NCBI GenBank assembly: GCA_029859385.1
Contig: JAOUDF010000171.1
Span: 1-5,248 of the forward strand
DNA length: 5,248 bases
Source of the DNA: Nitrospirota bacterium
Lineage (GTDB): Bacteria > Nitrospirota > JAOUDF01
Direction of reading: 5' to 3'
Under the pieces are notes generated by a model. The model had not been told where the DNA came from and made no database searches. It worked only from the letters and a program-made list of their open reading frames with translations. Below are positions 1 through 5,248 of the stretch, piece after piece (positions within the stretch are counted from its first letter, which is position 1; each line of letters opens with the position of its first letter). The position numbers were made by a program, and so were the translations under genes.

Positions 1-223
1 CCTTTTCTTCAGGTACGACGGTCATTATCATCACAAGGCTGCTGACTTCATTGAACATCAGATGGGACGTATGGACACCGTGGCGTCCTTTTCCCGAAAT
101 ATTATGGATCATCGTGTAGCCGGTCGCGTGGACGTTGTCCAGCAGATCGGTCACGTAATTCACATATTCCCCCTGCGTAATTACTCTCACCTCTTTCATC
201 ATATGAAGCTTGAGGCTGCTCAT
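1..223 (-). CDS. PII-superfamily signalling protein (CPII-like), 3' end cut off by the window
   Basis: Seventy-four residues are visible before the gene leaves the window. The layout is that of a PII protein: a first beta strand and helix (MKEVRVIT, then YVNYVTDLLDNVHATGYT), a second strand (MIHNISGKGRHG), a T-loop region, then a strand ending in VMIMTVVPEE, which matches the IEIVVPDE strand of GlnB/GlnK. The loop between GKGR and the VVP strand is about five residues shorter than in GlnB, and I see no counterpart of the uridylylated Tyr51, so this is not a classical GlnB/GlnK. PII-like proteins beside bicarbonate transporters and carboxysome genes (CPII) are known to bind adenine nucleotides, and bicarbonate affects that binding. 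A role as energy or inorganic-carbon sensor for the DabAB pair is inferred from position. ATG 223 is preferred over ATGs at 202 and 199 because only it has a good Shine-Dalgarno. The rest of the protein, including the C-terminal part, is unseen. Confidence 0.8.
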   Translation of the reverse strand, partial: MSSLKLHMMKEVRVITQGEYVNYVTDLLDNVHATGYTMIHNISGKGRHGVHTSHLMFNEVSSLVMIMTVVPEEK

Positions 224-230
224 AGATTGC

Positions 231-239
231 ACTCCTTTT
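231..239 (-). promoter_or_regulatory. Ribosome binding site of the PII-like gene
   Basis: Read on the minus strand, this is AAAAGGAGT, a near-perfect Shine-Dalgarno core about seven to eight bases before ATG 223. It decides the start: the in-frame ATGs eight and nine codons in (202 and 199) have no comparable purine-rich stretch in front of them. The gap between the dabA stop and this start is only 32 bases and holds no terminator-like hairpin, so the gene is probably transcribed with dabA but translated from its own signal. Confidence 0.75.
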
Positions 240-255
240 CTAAAACATCCTGCGG

Positions 256-3200
256 TTAACCAAGGGCTTTCCAGCCTTCCTTCGGGACAAAACGATAAAA
301 CACCTTCTCTTCCGGCTCCAGTGCTACAAGGTGCACCCATTCATTGTGGTAATAGTGCTGGAGGTTGCCGTGGCGCTGGATGATCTGGTCGATCAGTTTC
401 CTTGGCGCCTCTATCAGACTGAACAAACGCATGGGTTCATGATATGGCCGAGACCCGTCCATGACGGTCTGCCAGGCCAGGCCGACCCGCAGATCGCTCC
501 TCGGCCCCGACATGATCCCGATACGCCCCACCACGTTATGGTAGATCTTGCTTCCGCTGCCATAGACCTCATAATCCACCGTGGAGAAATAGTGCTCCAT
601 GTTGATCCACTGGCCCACCACCTGCGGAGCGGTCATAAGGGCCTCCAGCGTCCGGCCTTCAGGGTCCTGGCGGTAGTCGTAGGATTGCAGAAATACCCGT
701 CCGTCAAGATTGACCCGGCGGGTCAGGTCGCGACGTCCAAGGATAAAGGCCGCGTTGCTCGACAGCCCCCATTCAGGCCGGATCTGGCTCCAGTCGCAAC
801 TCTTGGTATGTACCATATGGGAAGCCTGGCGGGGAGTCATGTTTGCCTTCATTTCGGGGAAACGGGCGCAACGTTCCTGGTTGTTGCGAAGAGCGGCCTC
901 CCTGAGGTCGGACATCAGGCGGAGGAGGTCGTTCTTATGGGTGTGCGGGAGGTCTTCGAGATCGAAGATCTGCACCTCATCCGTGGTGGTATTATGTTGT
1001 CCTGCGATAAAATAGGTGTCCGGTGGAATGGCAATGCCGTTCTTGGCCAGCTGTTCCCGCACCAGAGGTTTGTTGGCTATGGCAGCAAGGATACGCGAAT
1101 TTGGCTTCCCTTCGTTTCCGCCGCAGGCGCCGCAGTCGAGGGCCGATTCGTAGGGGTTGTTTTCCGAGACACTGCCGTGGCCGCAGATAAGCACAAGGCG
1201 TGCGAAATCCCGGGTCAGCCCCATCATCCTGAGCGCCGTTTCCAGCGTAAATACCTGTTCGCTGAAGGTGAAGCCTATGCGGGTGATACGCTCCATGCGC
1301 GTAAAGGCCCCGCCCTGATTGATCCCGTAGCGCCGACGCAGCAATTCTATAAAGGCTGTTTCCTCCTCGTGGGTGATACTGCATTGCCGGTCGGGATTAT
1401 CATGCAGACACTGGTGAGCTGCATCTTTATCGCTCAAAGCGCGCCGTCGCAACAATTCCTGACATTCGAAGGTAACAAGGGCGCCGCGGTTGCCGAACCG
1501 CTCCACAAGGGCCTTGTGAATAATGGAGCGCTGCTCGGCCGCCAGCATCTCCATGACCTCCTCTTTCGACAGTTTGTCCACCGTCATGATAGTGGCTATG
1601 GGCGGTACAAAGATACGCCGGATCCCGGCCATGAAATTCCTGTACCAGCGGGTAATCGCCGTCTTTCCAATAAAGGCCGCGATGTAGAACCAACCGAGCG
1701 ACTCCACCATGACATAGGGCGTAACGACATTTTCCTTCAGGTCGTGCAGAAGGGTATGTCCCGCATGAAGCGCCTTTGTCCCTGCCTGATGTCGGGAAAA
1801 CAACTTGCCGTGATAGGTTCTGGGCACCTCGCGCACCGTATTCTTGGCCTTTACTATCACCGGATACTGGTCGGTTTCATGGTGGCTGCCCAGGGCCCGG
1901 TGCCGGATAAAGGCCATGAAGAACCCGGCAAAACCATAGGTTTCATAGTCTCCGACAGCTTCCAGATGCCTCCGGAACGGCTCGGAGCGGACATCGATGC
2001 AGAATATGGCCTGGGCCTGGGGACGGACTGCCCGGTTGCCGTCCTGGCCAATCGTCGGCAGAGCAGAAAGATTGGGCTTCAGCCTGCCAATGAGCTGCTC
2101 CTGGTAGCCTGCCTCAAATGCCTTCAGCCAAATCGGTCCATGGTCGGTTTCCGGGAATGCGTCCAGCCAGTTCAGCAACACCCTGAGCGATTCGGGGGCC
2201 GCATCCATGAGAAGAGAGGGGGCTATTTCAAGGGAATCCGCGAGGCTCAGCAGGCGAGCGGCGCCGGCACGGCGGGAGAGGCTCTCGAGACGCGGCCTGT
2301 ATTCCCTGTCATAGCGCTCGACCAGCCCTTCCCACAACCTGCTTCCTGCATCTCCACGGAGGCCTGTGCCGTTACGGATACGGTCGACTTCATCGGCGTA
2401 TTCAGCAGGCAGGCGCCCCGCTATCCGTTCTCTCATCAGGAAATGGAGATGCGGCCTCGCCTCCATATCGGCGATAATTGCAGTCGTATTCCCTTCAATC
2501 CCGAGCTCTTCCTCGCAGACCTTGGGCACCAGCTCCCGCGCATACCAGAGACGCACCGCAAGATACTGCACCAGGTCGATAGGGTACGCCTGCTGCCATT
2601 CGTATTCAGGATGCTCCGCCCGCCATTTGATGAAACCGGCCCAGCCGGACAGGGCAGTCAGGTGGAAGGTAAGATAGCCCTGCCATGTGTCCGCAGGAAG
2701 AGCGAGCGCCGCCAGATGTTCCAGCACCGCAATTTCGGCGTTAGTCGACAGAGAGGTGATCTTTTGCCGGTGGTTCTTTATGCCGCAGATAGAGAATTCC
2801 TGTGCGGCCAGAGATTTCCATGCCAGGTAGAAACCCTTTTCCCGACCGGACATCGGCCACGGCGCATGGCCTTCATCCAGAAACGCTTCGCACCATTTGA
2901 TCATCTCCCGGTCGATCTGCTCATTGATCGAGGAGCCAACCGTACGGTCACACCAGGACGACAGCGTACACCTCCGTCCGAGATCTTGCCGCTCCTTCTC
3001 CTGGCTCTCCGCCATTGACGCTTGGGCTATCCTGATCTCCTGCGCGGCGATGTGACCTGCCAGCGCCTCCATGCGCCACCGGTCCGGGTGACGGTTAAGG
3101 AGCGCCTCGAGCGTGTCCGAGGATGATGCCGGTGCCGAAATGCCCTTGAGCAAATGAGCCCTCAGGACCTCCAGATGAGTAACGCCCCGGGCGCCCAGGG

Positions 3201-3501
3201 CCACATAACTGTCCTTCGCCAGAGGTCTGAGCGCCGCGTCTATATGATGAGGCTGAATACGGCCGGAGCGGACGTATTCTCGATAGAGTTCATTGGAGAG
3301 ATAGCCCTTTCCTCCCAGGGCTTCATGGCCGATCTTGACCGCTTCCTCGAAATGGAGGTATTCAAGTCCATGCAGAGGATTATGGTGGACAAAGGTCCGC
3401 ATGGGCCAGTAATGGGCGATGACTTCGCCGGCAAGCATGACCATTCCCCGGAGCTGCATCCGCCGGCTCTCGCTATATGGAGCGTGCTCTTCCCGCTTCA
3501 C
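256..3501 (-). CDS. dabA: DabA-like inorganic carbon transporter subunit (DUF2309/UPF0753), long form
   Basis: Complete gene of 1081 residues. Family hallmarks in order: an N-terminal HHNPLHGLEYLHFEEA block (39-54); FCIDVRSEPFRRHLE (500-514); LICGHGSVSENNPYESALDCGACGG (771-795, key residues H775 and C790); and the C-terminal block EVYGSGSKIYHNVVGRIG (978-995) followed by LRVGLAWQTV. C501, D503, H775 and C790 align with the four zinc-site residues described for Halothiobacillus DabA (C, D, H, C), with the same 15-residue H-to-C spacing, so all predicted ligands are present. DabA is a zinc protein with a beta-carbonic-anhydrase-like site that works with membrane partner DabB to take up inorganic carbon as bicarbonate. 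It is longer than the roughly 800-850 residues of studied DabA proteins, with extra length before C501 and between the two ligand motifs. The start is GTG, overlapping the upstream stop by four bases, with GGAG at a suitable distance. No frameshift or stop interrupts it. Function in this organism is inferred from family membership. Confidence 0.93.
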   Translation of the reverse strand: MKREEHAPYSESRRMQLRGMVMLAGEVIAHYWPMRTFVHHNPLHGLEYLHFEEAVKIGHEALGGKGYLSNELYREYVRSGRIQPHHIDAALRPLAKDSYVALGARGVTHLEVLRAHLLKGISAPASSSDTLEALLNRHPDRWRMEALAGHIAAQEIRIAQASMAESQEKERQDLGRRCTLSSWCDRTVGSSINEQIDREMIKWCEAFLDEGHAPWPMSGREKGFYLAWKSLAAQEFSICGIKNHRQKITSLSTNAEIAVLEHLAALALPADTWQGYLTFHLTALSGWAGFIKWRAEHPEYEWQQAYPIDLVQYLAVRLWYARELVPKVCEEELGIEGNTTAIIADMEARPHLHFLMRERIAGRLPAEYADEVDRIRNGTGLRGDAGSRLWEGLVERYDREYRPRLESLSRRAGAARLLSLADSLEIAPSLLMDAAPESLRVLLNWLDAFPETDHGPIWLKAFEAGYQEQLIGRLKPNLSALPTIGQDGNRAVRPQAQAIFCIDVRSEPFRRHLEAVGDYETYGFAGFFMAFIRHRALGSHHETDQYPVIVKAKNTVREVPRTYHGKLFSRHQAGTKALHAGHTLLHDLKENVVTPYVMVESLGWFYIAAFIGKTAITRWYRNFMAGIRRIFVPPIATIMTVDKLSKEEVMEMLAAEQRSIIHKALVERFGNRGALVTFECQELLRRRALSDKDAAHQCLHDNPDRQCSITHEEETAFIELLRRRYGINQGGAFTRMERITRIGFTFSEQVFTLETALRMMGLTRDFARLVLICGHGSVSENNPYESALDCGACGGNEGKPNSRILAAIANKPLVREQLAKNGIAIPPDTYFIAGQHNTTTDEVQIFDLEDLPHTHKNDLLRLMSDLREAALRNNQERCARFPEMKANMTPRQASHMVHTKSCDWSQIRPEWGLSSNAAFILGRRDLTRRVNLDGRVFLQSYDYRQDPEGRTLEALMTAPQVVGQWINMEHYFSTVDYEVYGSGSKIYHNVVGRIGIMSGPRSDLRVGLAWQTVMDGSRPYHEPMRLFSLIEAPRKLIDQIIQRHGNLQHYYHNEWVHLVALEPEEKVFYRFVPKEGWKALG
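3498..3501 (-). promoter_or_regulatory. GTGA stop/start overlap coupling dabB to dabA
   Basis: On the minus strand these four bases read GTGA: GTG begins dabA and TGA ends the dabB-like gene. Such an overlap normally means translational coupling or re-initiation and suits two subunits made in a fixed ratio. It also supports GTG 3501 over the internal ATG at 3459 (codon 15) as the dabA start. Confidence 0.75.
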
Positions 3502-5248
3502 TGTTTCAACTCCATCAACATGTCGGCTCCGAAGAACCCATAGGGCGTCAGCCCAATCGCCGCCAGGACCAGAACTACCATCAACAAAGAAACAACTTCC
3601 ACATTCCGCAAGTCCTCATAGACAATATCCGTACGGTGAGGGCCAAAAAGAACTCGCTGCAACAACCTGAACAGATACCATGACACGGCAAACCAGGCTA
3701 CAAGCACCACAACCAGCTCCCCGCCCATGGTGACGGCCGGGTGGAGCAGCATCTCGACGTAGCCGGAGAAGAGGCCAAAGGGAGGAAGCCCCATGGCCGC
3801 CATTATCAGCAGCGACAAGAGCACGGCGAAGCGCGGCATGGCCCGTCCCAGCCCGCCGATATTTGCGGTATCCAGGTCGCCGTACCGGCTTTTCGCATAG
3901 TGCAAGGCAAGGAAAAGCCCGCCGGTTGCCAGGATCACGGCGACGGCGTAGGCAGCGGCCTGCGGAGCTACCGTCCGGCTCTCGGCCAGAAACCACCAGA
4001 GAATGGAAAAAAGCGCCAGCCCGGCATAGGCCAGCACATGGGCCAACCTTGTCTGGACCAGGGCCTTGAACGACCCGAAAACAGCGCCAAACAACGCCAT
4101 GATCCCTACACCTCGAAGTATATCCTTCGGGATCACGGGAAGAAGACCCATCACTCCGAACAGCCCCGCAGCCGGAAGCAGAATGGCCAGAGCCACGGGG
4201 AGATACCCCTTGGGACGGGTTAGGGCCGCCACATATATTCCGTGCAGGGGGAACAGGGGAAGCAGAAACGCAAGGGCAAAAAATATTCCTATATTGGCGA
4301 TCGACGGATTGTCGGCCTGAACCATCAGGGGCAGGGCAGCTACAATGGCAACCAGGCCGGAGACGTACTGGAATGCCCTGCTGTTGTCAAGGCGACGGGC
4401 GGTCCGCATGAACCCGCGGCTGGCCCGCAGTGCAAAATCGTCGAGATAGAGGCGGTTCACGAAGAGGAGGTAGAAGCGAACTTGCCAGATTTTTACGAAT
4501 TCCGGCACTCGAAGCGTCTGGCCGTGGGTTTTGGCATAGATGAATGTCCAGCCCATGATGATACAGAGGGCCGTCGCCGCCACTACGAGATCAAACAGCC
4601 AGCCCGGCAGCGCAGCGGCCTGATAGTAGAATGCCACCTCGGCCTTGTCCGGATAGAGGAAGTGAGTAAAGGATTCCACCGCCAGCAGGTAGGTAAGGAC
4701 GATCACGATCAGCGTCAAAAGCATTGTCGCGGCTACCTTCCAGGAAGCGACCGCCCTCATCCGGTAGAGCGCAAGGATCGCCTGGGAAGAGGTCACCCAG
4801 CTGAAGAAGAGCAGGATCATCACTCCCTGCGAATCCAGCAACGGGATGTCGAGCACACCATGGATGGCCAATAGAATGATAAGAGGAAGGACAAGGGTCG
4901 TCACAACGCCGGTAATCCAGGTCACATACGAAAATTCCATTTTCTCCTCGACTTCATCCTGAGGAGGATTTCGCGGTTCCTTCCGGGCGTCATGGATTAC
5001 ATTGCCGCAATTGAGGAAGACCGTTCCCTTGAAGAGGCCGTGGGCGATGAGATGGAAGACCGCGAGGGCGAACGCCCCGAGACCGCACTCCATGATCATG
5101 TAGCCCATCTGTCCGATGGTGGAATATCCCAGTGTCTTCTTGATATCGTTCTGGGTCAGCATCATGCTTGCGCCGAGAAAAGCGGTGAAAAGGCCGACGG
5201 CGAAGACCACATGCAGTGTCGGCGTGCTCAGGCCGTAAAGGGGTGCCA
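3498..5248 (-). CDS. dabB: DabB-like proton-conducting membrane subunit, NuoL-like plus NuoM-like modules, 5' end missing
   Basis: The frame is open to the right edge, giving 582 visible residues; comparison with NuoL suggests roughly 250 N-terminal residues are missing. The first visible part (about 4380-5248) is NuoL-like: APLYGLSTPTLH, NDIKKTLGYSTIGQMGYM (from 5150) and FHLIAHGLFKG (ending 5025), keeping the lysine and histidine of the proton-path helices. Several hydrophobic segments follow, then a YLDDFALRASRGFMRTARRLD stretch resembling the NuoL lateral/C-terminal region. After it begins a second module (3498 to about 4379) that aligns with NuoM from its PLHGW segment onward: FFALAFLLPLFPLHG, then GGLGRAMPRFAVL, MGLPPFGLFSGYVEML and WYLFRLLQRVLFGP. 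The position directly before dabA and the family indicate DabB, the membrane partner that supplies ion flow to DabA. The gene is not a complex I gene by context, since no other nuo gene is visible. The assignment as DabB rests on the neighbour; the family assignment rests on the sequence. Confidence 0.88.
   Translation of the reverse strand, partial: APLYGLSTPTLHVVFAVGLFTAFLGASMMLTQNDIKKTLGYSTIGQMGYMIMECGLGAFALAVFHLIAHGLFKGTVFLNCGNVIHDARKEPRNPPQDEVEEKMEFSYVTWITGVVTTLVLPLIILLAIHGVLDIPLLDSQGVMILLFFSWVTSSQAILALYRMRAVASWKVAATMLLTLIVIVLTYLLAVESFTHFLYPDKAEVAFYYQAAALPGWLFDLVVAATALCIIMGWTFIYAKTHGQTLRVPEFVKIWQVRFYLLFVNRLYLDDFALRASRGFMRTARRLDNSRAFQYVSGLVAIVAALPLMVQADNPSIANIGIFFALAFLLPLFPLHGIYVAALTRPKGYLPVALAILLPAAGLFGVMGLLPVIPKDILRGVGIMALFGAVFGSFKALVQTRLAHVLAYAGLALFSILWWFLAESRTVAPQAAAYAVAVILATGGLFLALHYAKSRYGDLDTANIGGLGRAMPRFAVLLSLLIMAAMGLPPFGLFSGYVEMLLHPAVTMGGELVVVLVAWFAVSWYLFRLLQRVLFGPHRTDIVYEDLRNVEVVSLLMVVLVLAAIGLTPYGFFGADMLMELKQ
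3510..3513 (-). promoter_or_regulatory. Shine-Dalgarno GGAG for the dabA GTG start
   Basis: GGAG on the minus strand (context GATGGAGTTG) lies eight bases before the GTG at 3501, inside the last codons of the dabB-like gene. It is a modest but correctly spaced signal that supports the GTG start. Confidence 0.6.

Noticed and set aside
62..259. A 65-codon plus-strand frame over the PII-like gene start
   Set aside because: It is antisense to a well-supported PII-family frame that has its own ribosome binding site, and it shows no coding signs of its own.
254..261. The palindrome GGTTAACC covering the dabA stop codon
   Set aside because: Eight bases with no loop, no T-tract and no second copy nearby; too short to call a terminator or operator.
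331..3018. An 895-codon open frame on the plus strand opposite dabA
   Set aside because: It lies wholly antisense to a gene with clear family motifs along its whole length. Its translation shows no recognisable domain. Long antisense frames are common opposite GC-rich genes with biased third positions.
3741..4874. Overlapping plus-strand open frames opposite the dabB-like gene
   Set aside because: The translations are low-complexity, rich in Arg, Gln, Gly and Pro, and typical of the antisense of a hydrophobic membrane-protein gene. No domain is recognisable.
3498..5248. Respiratory complex I or Mrp antiporter subunit as the primary identity of the membrane gene
   Set aside because: The family similarity is real, but the overlapping downstream gene is DUF2309/DabA and no nuo or mrp gene is visible in the window, so a DabB role fits better.

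Overview
The window is a compact operon-like cluster read entirely on the minus strand. Its coding content points to a bacterial DAB-type (DabA/DabB) dissolved-inorganic-carbon uptake system. In transcription order it holds: (1) the 3' part of a membrane gene of the NuoL/NuoM/MrpA proton-translocating family (dabB-like), whose 5' end lies beyond base 5248; (2) a complete 1081-residue DUF2309/UPF0753 gene (dabA-like), starting at GTG 3501 and ending at TAA 256; and (3) the 5' part of a PII-superfamily regulator, starting at ATG 223 and running off the left edge.

The genes are tightly packed. The dabB stop and dabA start overlap by four bases (GTGA), and only 32 bases separate dabA from the PII gene, which has its own strong ribosome binding site. 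No terminator, promoter, RNA gene, mobile element, repeat array or CRISPR was recognised. The promoter presumably lies upstream of dabB, outside the window.

How the genes would work together: in the studied DabAB systems, DabB is an ion-conducting membrane partner and DabA is a zinc protein with a beta-carbonic-anhydrase-like site. The pair is proposed to couple cation flow to one-way hydration of CO2 to bicarbonate in the cytoplasm. A PII-like protein next to such transporters fits nucleotide- or bicarbonate-responsive control.

The most unusual point is the visible DabB. It appears to be two antiporter-like modules joined in one polypeptide: a NuoL-like module, then an N-terminally short NuoM-like module that seems to have lost the usual proton-path lysines. 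DabA is also a large form, with a long stretch between its two zinc-ligand motifs.

The organism is probably a Gram-negative bacterium of moderate to fairly high GC, perhaps a chemolithoautotroph or a deltaproteobacterial or Nitrospirae-type lineage. The sequence does not settle the taxonomy.
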